Assembly: GCA_919901855.1 (NCBI GenBank)
Contig: CAKKQC010000068.1
Span: forward strand, 1-41,869
Source of the DNA: a bacterium
GTDB taxonomy: Bacteria; Oederibacteriota; CAKKQC01
Direction of reading: 5' to 3'
Length of the DNA stretch: 41,869 nucleotides
Shown: positions 1-7,692 of the stretch, piece after piece
How positions within the stretch are numbered: the first letter of the stretch is position 1
Layout of the letters: each line of letters starts with the position of its first letter
Made by a program: the position numbers and the translations under genes
Notes under the pieces: generated by a model
Seen by the model: the letters and a program-made list of their open reading frames with translations, nothing else
Databases searched by the model: none
Told to the model about the DNA's origin: nothing

Positions 1-414
1 GCTCAGCTCACGGCTGCCTCAGGGAAAGCGGTAAGACTTTCTGGACACCCCACAGACGACTTCGTCTTTCGGAACCAGCTCGGGAAGCCGTATCGGGATC
101 TGCGGGAGGCGTTTGAGCGGGCGTTACGCCGTGCCGGGATCAAGCCGTGCCGGTTCCACGATCTGCGGCATACGTGCGTGAGTCATCTGGTGAGTAACGG
201 CGTGGACATCCTCGTGGTCAAGGAGCTGTTGGGCCACAAGACGCTCGCGATGACCCAGCGATACGCGCACTTGTCGCCAGAACGAGGACGGAGCGCCGTG
301 GGCCTGCTGGCCGATCTGTTCGGCGGCGACAAGGCACCAAAGTCGCCTCAGAAAGGCACCCAGGAGGCACCAAACGAGCTTCCCGCGGCGACCACGCGGG
401 GCGATCCGCGCTAG
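1..414 (+). CDS. Tyrosine recombinase/integrase, C-terminal part (5' end outside window)
   Basis: The frame is open from base 1 to the TAG at 412-414, so only the C-terminal catalytic domain is visible (137 codons). It contains HDLRHT (codons at 157-174), the Arg/His box of the tyrosine recombinase fold, and then LLGHKTLAMTQRYAHLSPE, which holds the second catalytic His and the Tyr nucleophile. These proteins cut and rejoin DNA through a 3'-phosphotyrosine at att or dif-type sites. The hydrophilic tail after the Tyr is typical of phage or island integrases rather than XerC/D. It ends 22 bp before tRNA-Leu on the same strand. No duplicated tRNA 3' end was seen, so an attachment site is not shown. 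The family call is firm; its status as an island integrase is inference. Confidence 0.88.
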   Translation, partial: AQLTAASGKAVRLSGHPTDDFVFRNQLGKPYRDLREAFERALRRAGIKPCRFHDLRHTCVSHLVSNGVDILVVKELLGHKTLAMTQRYAHLSPERGRSAVGLLADLFGGDKAPKSPQKGTQEAPNELPAATTRGDPR

Positions 415-417
415 AAT
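388..417 (+). promoter_or_regulatory. Candidate promoter of tRNA-Leu
   Basis: A good -10 box, TAGAAT (412-417), lies 19 bp before the mature tRNA 5' end. A weak -35, GCGACC (388-393), sits at the 18-bp spacing used by other promoters here. The -10 box includes the TAG stop codon of the recombinase, so the tRNA promoter lies within the 3' end of that gene. Confidence 0.45.
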
Positions 418-436
418 CTCGACAGGGCTACCACAA

Positions 437-519
437 GCCGGGGTGGCGGAACGGCAGACGCAGGGGACTCAAAATCCCCCGGGGGCAACCTCGTGAAGGT
501 TCAAATCCTTCCCTCGGCA
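437..519 (+). tRNA. tRNA-Leu(CAA)
   Basis: The acceptor stem GCCGGGG pairs with CCTCGGC, with discriminator A at 519. The anticodon stem GGGGA/TCCCC encloses loop CTCAAAA, giving anticodon CAA, which reads UUG. There is a long class II variable arm and a T-arm with GGTTCAAATCC. Length is 83 nt. The next bases are CGG, so CCA is not encoded and must be added enzymatically. Confidence 0.95.
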
Positions 520-559
520 CGGTCTTATCTCTCCTGCGCGCCGTATGATAGGAATCGTC

Positions 560-1144
560 ATGGCACGGAGACGACCGCGCCCGTACCGCATCCCGAAGTC
601 CGCGCGGTGGCTGGTCAAGGAAGCCCCGGCGGGCCCGCCGCCGTTCAGGGCGACCTTGGAGGTGATCAACGATCTCCGGGCGAAGGGGCTCTTTGCGGAC
701 TACGCGATCGGCGGCGGCATCGGTGCCATGCGGTATACGGAACCGTTCGAGACGTATGACCTGGACGTCTTCTTCATCCCCTCCACCTCGAATCTGACGG
801 CGGGCATCCCTGCTATCTACCAGGAACTGTCCCGGAGGGGCTACGAACCCTGCAAGGAGCATGTCGTCATCGAGGGGCTCCCCGTGCAGTTCCTGGCCAC
901 GGACGCGCTCACGAGGGAAGCCGTGGAGCAGGCGAGGACCGTCGCCTACGCCGACCTTAGGGTCCGGTTCATGTCACCGGAGCATCTTGTGGCTATTGCG
1001 GTCGGCGCGGGCCGGAAGAAGGACCAGCTCAGGGTTGGGATCATCCTGGACCACGTCAAGGTCGACAAGCCGAAACTGGACGATATCCTGAAGCGGCATG
1101 GGCTCGTGGAGGCGTACTGGGCGATCGTTGGGAAGAAACCATGA
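560..1144 (+). CDS. Nucleotidyltransferase-fold protein (AbiEii/MNT-like)
   Basis: This is a 194-residue protein with the core of a minimal nucleotidyltransferase: GGGIGAMRYTEP followed by YDLDVFF, matching the G-G/S...DxD pattern in which the Asp residues bind the metal and NTP. Such proteins act as AbiEii- or MNT-type toxins or as stand-alone nucleotidyltransferases. I chose ATG 560 over ATG 545 because AGGA (550-553) sits six bases before it; the earlier ATG has no site. The downstream gene overlaps it by four bases (ATGA), so they are translationally coupled. Next to a recombinase tail and a tRNA, it may be island cargo. The fold assignment is fairly secure; a toxin-antitoxin role is inference. 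Confidence 0.75.
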   Translation: MARRRPRPYRIPKSARWLVKEAPAGPPPFRATLEVINDLRAKGLFADYAIGGGIGAMRYTEPFETYDLDVFFIPSTSNLTAGIPAIYQELSRRGYEPCKEHVVIEGLPVQFLATDALTREAVEQARTVAYADLRVRFMSPEHLVAIAVGAGRKKDQLRVGIILDHVKVDKPKLDDILKRHGLVEAYWAIVGKKP

Positions 1145-1335
1145 CCCGGGATCCACTGCGGAGGAAGCTTGCACGGCTGCCCTTCGACCTGAAGGTCAGG
1201 CTTGCTCTTCAGCTCGCGCGTTTCGGGCGGGAAATCCGGAGTGCGCCGGAAATAGCGGAGACGCGGCCTACCGCGGGCCGGAGGCGAGCTCGCGGATCCG
1301 GTCGAGCACCCAAGTCCGGAGGGCGGGGCCGCTAA
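1141..1335 (+). CDS. Small protein coupled to the nucleotidyltransferase
   Basis: This 64-residue protein starts at ATGA, overlapping the stop of the nucleotidyltransferase. The N-terminal part (LARLPFDLKVRLALQLARF) looks like an amphipathic helix similar to small helical partners encoded beside this type of nucleotidyltransferase. The Arg/Gly-rich tail from about residue 40 overlaps the 3' end of the convergent membrane-protein gene for 68 bp, so it may be little constrained. No named family is recognised. A partner or antitoxin role is only suggested by the coupling. Confidence 0.5.
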   Translation: MTRDPLRRKLARLPFDLKVRLALQLARFGREIRSAPEIAETRPTAGRRRARGSGRAPKSGGRGR

Positions 1336-3898
1336 GGCCTGGAAGGCCCGGGTTCACGGCCGCGGCCAACCCCAGCTCCGTTGCCGCGTCAGCATTCCTG
1401 CCCAGGCTGCGCATGATCACGGCACGGCTCGCATGAGCCACGGCGAGGATCGAGATCCCCTCAGCCAGCGGGGTTGGCCGGGTCAGCAGGGCTACGGCTG
1501 CCTCGCACTCACGGTCAGCAGAGGCCGGGTCCCGGTCCAGGATGACGCGAGCGAGCTGGAGCCGGCTCGCCGCCGCGTACATCCGGGCGACCGGCGCGCG
1601 GTGCGGGTTCGCCGCCGCGGCCCGGGGCAGGACCTCGGCGGCGTCCCGGAACCGGCCGGTCAGGAACGCGGACAGTCCGTAGAGGAAGAAGTTCTCGCCA
1701 TCCACGAAGTTGGCTTCCACGGACCCACGGAGATAAGTGAGCGTCTCGTCGTGCCGGTGCGCTTGGAAAGCGAGGAGTCCGACGGTGTCGGCGTTCGTGG
1801 TCACGGGCCCCATCCGGTCGTTCACCTTGCGGGCCGCCTGAAACGCCGCCTCCATGTCCCCCGCATACTCGAGCGCAAGCGCATGGCCGAAGAGGGTCTC
1901 GACACCCGGCAGATGCAGGGGTGTGGCTTTGTTCGCCGTGGGATGGTCAAGCAGCCGGTAGACGTATAGGGCGCCGTGGCGGAAGTCGAGGTTCTCCGAC
2001 GCCTGCGCGAGGGAGGTCCACTTCCGGAAGAACCCGTGCCATAGCCGGAGCTGGGCATCGGTCCAGGCCACGGGCATTCCCTGATGCGCCGCGTTCAGCG
2101 CGCGGACGGGGTTGTAGACGATCCAGCCCACCCGGAGACGCCGGAAGGCTCTCCGCACGTCCGCTTCCGTGGTGGCGGAACGCACGATGTCCCACAGTAG
2201 CACCGGGGGCTTGCGCAGGTCGGGGGCGGCCTCGTAGCAGGGCTGAGGCATCCCATACTGGTGCCATTCGGACACCAGGAGGACGGCGCCGCCCTGCGCC
2301 CGCTCCCGGACGAGGAACCGGCGGGCCTCCTCGACGCCCGTGAGCCCGCGGAAGACATGCTCCGACCGGGTCTCGGCCCCGAGCAGGTACGGGAACGGGT
2401 CGGGCGCAAGAGCGGCGGCCCCGAACGACGAGGCCGTCCGGTTGACCGCCGAGAAGCCGACGAGGACCAGAAACACAACACGCGAAAACCGGGCCGACCC
2501 CGCGAGTGCGGGGAGCGGCGCGTGCAGGAGAAGACAGGCGGCCGCGGCGAAGGCCGGGAACGCGAACCGGGGCGTGTGCACGGTGGGGAAGGCGATGTAC
2601 CACGCCAGATAGGTGGCCAGCGGAACGAGCGCGAGCCGCGATACCGACCATGCCAGCAGGAGTCCAGCAGGAAGGATCCACGCGACGGCCGCGTTCTCGC
2701 TGACGAACCCCCGGACGGATGCCCCGAGCCAGTGGGATCGTTCCGCCACCGGGACGAGCGCGAGGATCATGCCCGGTCCCGGATAGACAGGATCGCCGGT
2801 CAGAAGCCATGACTTCGCCAGCCACGGGAGCAGGGGGATAGCGGCGCCGATCACCCAGCGGGCGAGCCAGCGGCCTCGGCCGGTCCCATGCATCCAGACG
2901 AGGACGATCGGGATCCAGGCGACGTTGAGCAGGGACGTGTTCTTGCTCGCGAGCGCGAGCCCGGCCACGATGCCTGCGAGCCAGGCGGATGCGGCCGGAG
3001 CGCCGGCCTTCCGCCTGGCTTCCAACCCGATCGCGAGCGCGCACAGGATCGCCCCGGTGGCGAACCCATCGCTCTTGGCGGTGGCGAAGACCGCGGAGGT
3101 GGCCGTCGTGCCCAGCGTCACCCACAGAAGCGCGGGCTCCGCGGGAGCCAGCACGGCCACGAGCGCGCCCGCGCCCGCGAGGTAGCCGAGCGCGTTGAGC
3201 CACTTCGGGACGGCGTCGAGGCCGAGCAGGAGCGGGAAGGCGTAGACGAGTTCCGCGGTCATCGGGAAGTGCATGCTGACGTCCACGTGGGCGAGACAGA
3301 GGCCGTGCAGGTCCAGCCAACGCCGGGGGGCCGCGAGGTGGTAGGTCCAGGCATCCTCGTGGGTCTCGGGCGTCAGGAGCCACGGCAACCAGAGGAGGAA
3401 CGCGCCCACGACCCACCACGGGAGATGCGGGAAGAGGAAGGGGGCGGGGTTCTGCCGGGAACCGACGACGCCGGGGCGCCGGGCGGGTACGAGGAGCGGA
3501 AGAAGCGAGAGCGCGAGGACGACCGGGAACCAGAGCTTGACGAACAGCCAGCCGAGGAGCAGGAGCGAGGCGGCGCCGTAACCGAGCAGGGGAGCGGCGA
3601 ACCACCGGACCGACCTCGACGCCGGGACGCCGCGGCCGAACCAGCGGAGCATCCGGCGGCCGGAGAACGAGAGGCAGACGGCCAGTCCGAGCGCGATTGC
3701 GATCGTCGCGGCTTCGGTCGCGAGGTTGATGCCCAGCGCCGGCCACCGGGGGAGGTGCCGGGCCTCGGAAAACGCCCGGGCGGCGGACGTCAGGTTCGCC
3801 CATAGACCCGGCGCCGCGATCGCGACGACGCAGGCCCCCCAGCCGCCGAGGAGGGCGGTGACGATGGGCCGGGCCGGGGAGTCGGATGGCGTCCGCAC
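1268..3898 (-). CDS. Multi-pass membrane protein, GT-C glycosyltransferase-like, with TPR-like tail
   Basis: This 876-residue protein has many hydrophobic segments through about residue 520. Around residue 180, HEDAWTYHLA follows a transmembrane helix, which is the place and style of the acidic catalytic motif in GT-C enzymes (ArnT/PMT type) that use polyprenyl-linked sugars. After about residue 650 the protein becomes soluble, with helix-turn-helix pairs resembling tetratricopeptide repeats. It would act in the inner membrane with the active site in the periplasm. The GTG start at 3898 has no strong ribosome site, so the start is uncertain. The gene faces the sugar operon and shares its upstream region. 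The enzyme class is inferred; acceptor and donor are unknown. Confidence 0.68.
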   Translation of the reverse strand: MRTPSDSPARPIVTALLGGWGACVVAIAAPGLWANLTSAARAFSEARHLPRWPALGINLATEAATIAIALGLAVCLSFSGRRMLRWFGRGVPASRSVRWFAAPLLGYGAASLLLLGWLFVKLWFPVVLALSLLPLLVPARRPGVVGSRQNPAPFLFPHLPWWVVGAFLLWLPWLLTPETHEDAWTYHLAAPRRWLDLHGLCLAHVDVSMHFPMTAELVYAFPLLLGLDAVPKWLNALGYLAGAGALVAVLAPAEPALLWVTLGTTATSAVFATAKSDGFATGAILCALAIGLEARRKAGAPAASAWLAGIVAGLALASKNTSLLNVAWIPIVLVWMHGTGRGRWLARWVIGAAIPLLPWLAKSWLLTGDPVYPGPGMILALVPVAERSHWLGASVRGFVSENAAVAWILPAGLLLAWSVSRLALVPLATYLAWYIAFPTVHTPRFAFPAFAAAACLLLHAPLPALAGSARFSRVVFLVLVGFSAVNRTASSFGAAALAPDPFPYLLGAETRSEHVFRGLTGVEEARRFLVRERAQGGAVLLVSEWHQYGMPQPCYEAAPDLRKPPVLLWDIVRSATTEADVRRAFRRLRVGWIVYNPVRALNAAHQGMPVAWTDAQLRLWHGFFRKWTSLAQASENLDFRHGALYVYRLLDHPTANKATPLHLPGVETLFGHALALEYAGDMEAAFQAARKVNDRMGPVTTNADTVGLLAFQAHRHDETLTYLRGSVEANFVDGENFFLYGLSAFLTGRFRDAAEVLPRAAAANPHRAPVARMYAAASRLQLARVILDRDPASADRECEAAVALLTRPTPLAEGISILAVAHASRAVIMRSLGRNADAATELGLAAAVNPGLPGLSGPALRTWVLDRIRELASGPR

Positions 3899-3968
3899 GG
3901 TCCGATGATAGCCAGCGTGCGCCCTGATAATCCACAGCCTGGCAGCACCCGGGTATCCCGGCGGTTCA

Positions 3969-3998
3969 TTGACAAGGCCCGGGGGCCGTTCCTAGGAT
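3969..3998 (+). promoter_or_regulatory. Promoter of the ara/gal operon
   Basis: TTGACA (3969-3974) and TAGGAT (3993-3998) are 18 bp apart, 40 bp before the araB start codon. The spacer contains GGCCC-gg-GGGCC (3976-3987), and CCGGG-TAT-CCCGG (3949-3961) lies just upstream. Either inverted repeat could be a repressor site, but both are GC-rich and could arise by chance. No ara regulator gene is adjacent. Confidence 0.6.
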
Positions 3999-4038
3999 AG
4001 AGGCGCTTTTGATACATCCGGGACATGGAGGGTCGAAT

Positions 4039-5715
4039 ATGCCCAAGTACGCGATCGGTGTGGACTACGGGACGGAGTCGGGGCGCGCGGTGCTCGTGGA
4101 CGTCCGGAACGGCCGGGAGCTCGCGAGCGCGGTGCACAAGTACGGGCACGGGGTCATCGACCGCGTGATTCCAGGGACGAGCGTCCGGCTGGCGCCCGAT
4201 TTCGCACTCCAGGATCCCCAGGACTACCTCGAGGTCCTCAAGCGCACGATTCCGGCCGTCCTGCGCGCCGCGCGGGTCAGCGCGGACGACGTCATCGGCG
4301 TGGGCACCGACTTCACCGCGTGTACGATGCTGCCGATCGACGAGAACGGCACCCCCCTGTGCATGATCCCCAAGTGGCGCAACCGGCCCCACGCGTGGAT
4401 CAAGCTCTGGAAGCACCACGCCGCCCAGCCCGAGGCCGACCGCCTCAACCGGCTCGCGGCCCAGCGCAAGGAGCCGTGGCTCAAGCTCTACGGCGGCAAG
4501 ATCTCGTCCGAGTGGATGATCCCCAAGATCATGCAGATCGCGGACGAGGACCCCGAGATCTACCGGAACGCGGCCCGGTTCATCGAGGCCGCGGACTGGA
4601 TCGTGCTCCAGATGACCGGCCAGGAGCGGCGCAACTCGTGCACCGCGGGATACAAGGCCATCTGGCACAAGCGGCACGGGTATCCGTCGAAGGCGTTCTT
4701 CAAGGCCCTGAATCCCCGGATGGAGAACGTGGTCGAGGAGAAGCTCTCGACCGACATCTTGCCGCTGGGCGAGAAGGCGGGCGAGATCACGGACGCGGCG
4801 GCCCGGCTCACGGGGCTCAAGGCGGGCACCGCGGTATCGGTCGGCAACGTCGACGCGCACGTGACGGTGCCGGCGGCGGGAATCACGTCCACGGGCAAGC
4901 TCCTCATGATCATGGGGACGTCAATCTGCCACATGGTGATGGGGAAGAAGGAGCAGGTGGTGCCGGGTATGTGCGGCGTGGTCGAGGACGGGATCCTGCC
5001 GGGGTTCCAGGGGTTCGAGGCGGGGCAGTCCTGCGTCGGCGACCACTTCGCGTGGTTCACGAGGAACTGCGTGCCCGAGGCCTACGAGAAGGAGGCGCGG
5101 AAGCGCGGGATCACGATTCACGACCTCCTCGTCGAGAAGGCGTCGCGTCTGCGCGTGGGCGAGAGCGGGATGGTCGGGCTCGACTGGTGGAACGGCAACC
5201 GGTCGATACTCGTGGACGTGGACCTGACGGGGATGATGCTGGGGATGAACCTGCTCACGCGGCCGGAGGAGATCTACCGGACGCTGATTGAGGCGACCGC
5301 CTTCGGCACCTACATCATCGTCGAGAACTTCCACAGCCACGGCGTGCCCATCGAGGAGCTGTACGCGGCGGGCGGGCTCCCGGAGCGCAACGGATTCCTG
5401 ATGCAGATCTACGCCGACGTCACCAACCGGCCGATCAAGGTGGCACGGTCGGCCCAGGCGCCCGCGGTCGGGTCCGCGATGTTCGGCGCGGTGGCCGCGG
5501 GGGCGAACCGGGGCGGCTACGCCTCCATCTTCGATGCCGCGAAGCGCATGGGCGGGGTCAAGGACAAGGTCTTCCGGCCGCGCGCGAAGGAGCACAAGGC
5601 GTATCGCCGGCTGTTCGACGAATACGTCACGCTCCACGACTACTTCGGCCGGGGCAACAACGACGTCATGAAGCGGCTTAAGGCCATCAAGGCCGACGCC
5701 GTGCGGGGCAAGTAG
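4039..5715 (+). CDS. araB: Ribulokinase
   Basis: ATP-dependent phosphorylation of L-ribulose to L-ribulose 5-phosphate in L-arabinose catabolism. The 558-residue protein opens with the FGGY-kinase phosphate loop [29 protein letters not shown] and [12 protein letters not shown] follow, as expected for AraB, and a C-terminal ATPase lobe contains AAGGLPERN. Length matches the family. ATG 4039 is preferred to an upstream in-frame start because GGAGG lies just before it. araD follows after five bases. No arabinose isomerase (araA) is in the window, so either it is elsewhere or ribulose comes from another source. Confidence 0.92.
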   Translation: MPKYAIGVDYGTESGRAVLVDVRNGRELASAVHKYGHGVIDRVIPGTSVRLAPDFALQDPQDYLEVLKRTIPAVLRAARVSADDVIGVGTDFTACTMLPIDENGTPLCMIPKWRNRPHAWIKLWKHHAAQPEADRLNRLAAQRKEPWLKLYGGKISSEWMIPKIMQIADEDPEIYRNAARFIEAADWIVLQMTGQERRNSCTAGYKAIWHKRHGYPSKAFFKALNPRMENVVEEKLSTDILPLGEKAGEITDAAARLTGLKAGTAVSVGNVDAHVTVPAAGITSTGKLLMIMGTSICHMVMGKKEQVVPGMCGVVEDGILPGFQGFEAGQSCVGDHFAWFTRNCVPEAYEKEARKRGITIHDLLVEKASRLRVGESGMVGLDWWNGNRSILVDVDLTGMMLGMNLLTRPEEIYRTLIEATAFGTYIIVENFHSHGVPIEELYAAGGLPERNGFLMQIYADVTNRPIKVARSAQAPAVGSAMFGAVAAGANRGGYASIFDAAKRMGGVKDKVFRPRAKEHKAYRRLFDEYVTLHDYFGRGNNDVMKRLKAIKADAVRGK

Positions 5716-5720
5716 GTCCC

Positions 5721-6413
5721 GTGGCGAAGACGCTGAAGCTCGCTGCCCTCCGGGCCGAGGTCTGCCGGCTCAACCTCGAGCTTCCGAAGGAGGGGCTCGT
5801 GACGTGGACGTCGGGCAACGTGAGCATCCGGGACCCCAAGACGGGCTGGGTGGTCATCAAGCCGTCGGGGGTCAAGTTCCAGGACCTGACGCCCGCTAAC
5901 CAGGTCATCGTGGACCTGGATGGCAAGGTGATCGAGGGAACGTGTGCCCCATCCGTGGACGCTCCGACCCACCTGTACATCTACCGGAAGCGGCCAGACG
6001 TCTGCGGGGTCGTGCACACGCACTCCCAGTACGCGACGGCGTTTGCGGCCGTGGGGAAGCCTATCCCAATCGTCCTGACCGCGATGGCGGACGAGTTCGG
6101 GGGGGCCATCCCGTGTGGACCGTACTCCAAGATCGGGGGCGAGGAGATCGGCGAGACGATCGTTAAGTACCTCGGGAGCTCGCCGGGCATACTGCTCAAG
6201 AACCACGGCGTGTTCACGGTGGGCAAGACCGGCGAGGCCGCGCTGAAGGCGGCGGTCATGGTCGAGGACGTAGCGCGCACGGTGCATCATGCGCTCCTGC
6301 TGGGCAAGCCCGACATCATCCCCGCGGCCGAGGTGGCCCGGGCCCACAAACGGTACACGGAGAAATACGGCCAGCACGGCGGGGCCGTCAAGGAGGTCGA
6401 CAAATCCACATGA
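5721..6413 (+). CDS. araD: L-ribulose-5-phosphate 4-epimerase (class II aldolase family)
   Basis: Converts L-ribulose 5-phosphate to D-xylulose 5-phosphate, feeding the pentose phosphate pathway. The 230-residue length is right for AraD. TSGNVSIRD binds the phosphate, VVHTHSQYAT carries two zinc-binding His, and LLKNHGVFTVG supplies the third His. The GTG start lies five bases after the araB stop, and the end overlaps the next gene by ATGA. Fuculose-phosphate aldolase is a relative, but the ribulokinase neighbour favours AraD. Confidence 0.9.
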   Translation: MAKTLKLAALRAEVCRLNLELPKEGLVTWTSGNVSIRDPKTGWVVIKPSGVKFQDLTPANQVIVDLDGKVIEGTCAPSVDAPTHLYIYRKRPDVCGVVHTHSQYATAFAAVGKPIPIVLTAMADEFGGAIPCGPYSKIGGEEIGETIVKYLGSSPGILLKNHGVFTVGKTGEAALKAAVMVEDVARTVHHALLLGKPDIIPAAEVARAHKRYTEKYGQHGGAVKEVDKST

Positions 6414-7540
6414 ACTTCGATCGCGTCTCCCAACTCGACGAAACGGCGGAAAAGCGGGCCCGGTTGCTCAAGCTCATGAAGGAGCGGGGGTGGGGGGCCG
6501 TCGTGTTCACGCGGAGGGCGAACTTCGCGTGGGTGTCCGGGGGCTCGGACAATCACGTCCGGCACGGGTCGGACATGGGCGTGGCCAGCCTCATCATCTT
6601 CCTCGACGGCCGCAAGGTCGTGTTCACGAGCAACATCGAGGCGCCCCGGATCATGGACGAGGAGCTGGGCGGGCTGGGGTTCGAGCTCGTGCAGTACCAG
6701 TGGTTCTCCCCGCGGGAGCGGGCGGAGGCGCTCGCGTCGCTGCTGCGGACCACGAAGTCGGCTTCCGACGACGGGACACCCGGGACCGAGGATATCGAGC
6801 CGTGGATGCCGGGGCTGCGCATGCGGTTGAGCCGGCACGAGCTCGCCAAGTACCGGTGGCTGGGCAAGGCCACGGGGTCGGGGATCGGCGACGTCTGCCG
6901 GAAGATCACGCGCGGGATGAGCGAGGAGGAGATCGCGGGGATGCTCTTCTCGGCCCTTCAGGCGAAGAGCGTGAAGGCCACGGTCATGCTCGTCGCGGCC
7001 GACGACCGGCTGACGAAGTATCGCCATCCGATCCCGACCCCGGAGAAGGTCAAGCACGCGGTAATGCTCGTCGTCTGCTCCAAGCGCTGGGGGTTGGTGT
7101 GCAGCGCCACCCGGATCGTCGGGTTCGGCAAGTCATCGCCCGACCTGCGCCGCAAGCACGAGGCATGCGTGTTCGTGGACGCGGCGTTCATCGCCGCGTC
7201 GCGACCCGGCACGCCCATGGTCGAGGTCTTCGAGAAGGGGCGGACCGCCTACGCGGAGCGGGGCTTCCCGAACGAGTGGCGCCACCACCACCAGGGCGGG
7301 CCTACGGGATACGCGGAGCGCGAGTTCACGGTGAATCCCGAGACCCCGAAGGAGCAGAAGGTGGAGGCCGGCATGGCCTTCGCCTGGAACCCCTCGATCG
7401 CGGGCACCAAGTCCGAGGACACTATCCTGGTCACTACCAAGGGCTCGGAGATCATCACGACGAGCCCGGGGTGGCCGATGATGAAGGTCGCGATCGCGGG
7501 CAAGACCGTCCTCCGCCCGGACTGGCTGGTCAAGGCATGA
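6410..7540 (+). CDS. M24 (creatinase/aminopeptidase P fold) protein with lost metal ligands
   Basis: This 376-residue protein has the two-domain layout of creatinase/prolidase-type proteins: an N-terminal domain to about residue 130 and a pita-bread domain after it. In active M24 peptidases the two metals are held by Asp, Asp, His, Glu, Glu. Here the regions where the two Asp should lie read VVCSKRWGLVCSATRIV, with no Asp. The His is kept in RHHHQGGPTGY. The first Glu site reads AWNPS (Asn), and the last Glu is kept in GTKSEDT. Three of five ligands are therefore missing by eye, so ordinary dinuclear peptidase activity is unlikely. It overlaps araD by ATGA and must be co-translated with sugar enzymes. 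Its role is unknown. Confidence 0.8.
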   Translation: MNFDRVSQLDETAEKRARLLKLMKERGWGAVVFTRRANFAWVSGGSDNHVRHGSDMGVASLIIFLDGRKVVFTSNIEAPRIMDEELGGLGFELVQYQWFSPRERAEALASLLRTTKSASDDGTPGTEDIEPWMPGLRMRLSRHELAKYRWLGKATGSGIGDVCRKITRGMSEEEIAGMLFSALQAKSVKATVMLVAADDRLTKYRHPIPTPEKVKHAVMLVVCSKRWGLVCSATRIVGFGKSSPDLRRKHEACVFVDAAFIAASRPGTPMVEVFEKGRTAYAERGFPNEWRHHHQGGPTGYAEREFTVNPETPKEQKVEAGMAFAWNPSIAGTKSEDTILVTTKGSEIITTSPGWPMMKVAIAGKTVLRPDWLVKA

Positions 7541-7692
7541 TGAGACGGCGACGCCGCGGACGGGGTCGTCGCCGAAGCCTCCGGCTTCGGCGTGCGCGCG
7601 TTCCGAAGCTGACGATGGCGAAGGAGACGGTCCGCCGCGGCGATGGCCGTTCCTTTACCTTTTACACGTTCAACCGGAAGGGGGCCCGATGA
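7537..7692 (+). CDS. Possible 51-residue coupled small protein containing repeat copy A
   Basis: An open frame begins with ATGA overlapping the M24 stop and ends with TGA overlapping the epimerase ATG, so it could be translated by coupling on both sides. The first 18 or so residues are Arg-rich and are encoded by the palindromic repeat at 7549-7592. The rest, from an internal ATG at 7615, reads MAKETVRRGDGRSFTFYTF and then a basic tail. I recognise no family. It may be a real peptide, possibly the shorter form, or a fortuitous frame through a spacer. Confidence 0.35.
   Translation: MMRRRRRGRGRRRSLRLRRARVPKLTMAKETVRRGDGRSFTFYTFNRKGAR
7549..7592 (+). repeat. Two-hairpin palindromic repeat, copy A (44 bp)
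   Basis: First hairpin: CGACGCCG, loop CGGA, CGGGGTCG (one mismatch). A single T joins it to the second hairpin: CGCCGAAGCC, loop TCC, GGCTTCGGCG (perfect 10-bp stem). It has the same 44-bp length and layout as copy C at 22878 (about 38 of 44 positions agree by eye). It lies just after the M24 stop. Confidence 0.8.

Noticed and set aside
437-519. tRNA-Leu as an att site
   Set aside because: No second copy of its 3' end appears in the window and the recombinase is on the unexpected side.
3790-4860. 356-codon minus-strand frame over the araB start
   Set aside because: Shadow of araB and the GT-C gene; it crosses a clear promoter.
6766-6795. GTCGG-CTT-CCGAC region in the M24 gene, vaguely like the dispersed repeat
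   Set aside because: Only part of the design fits and the first hairpin is missing; not counted as a fifth copy.
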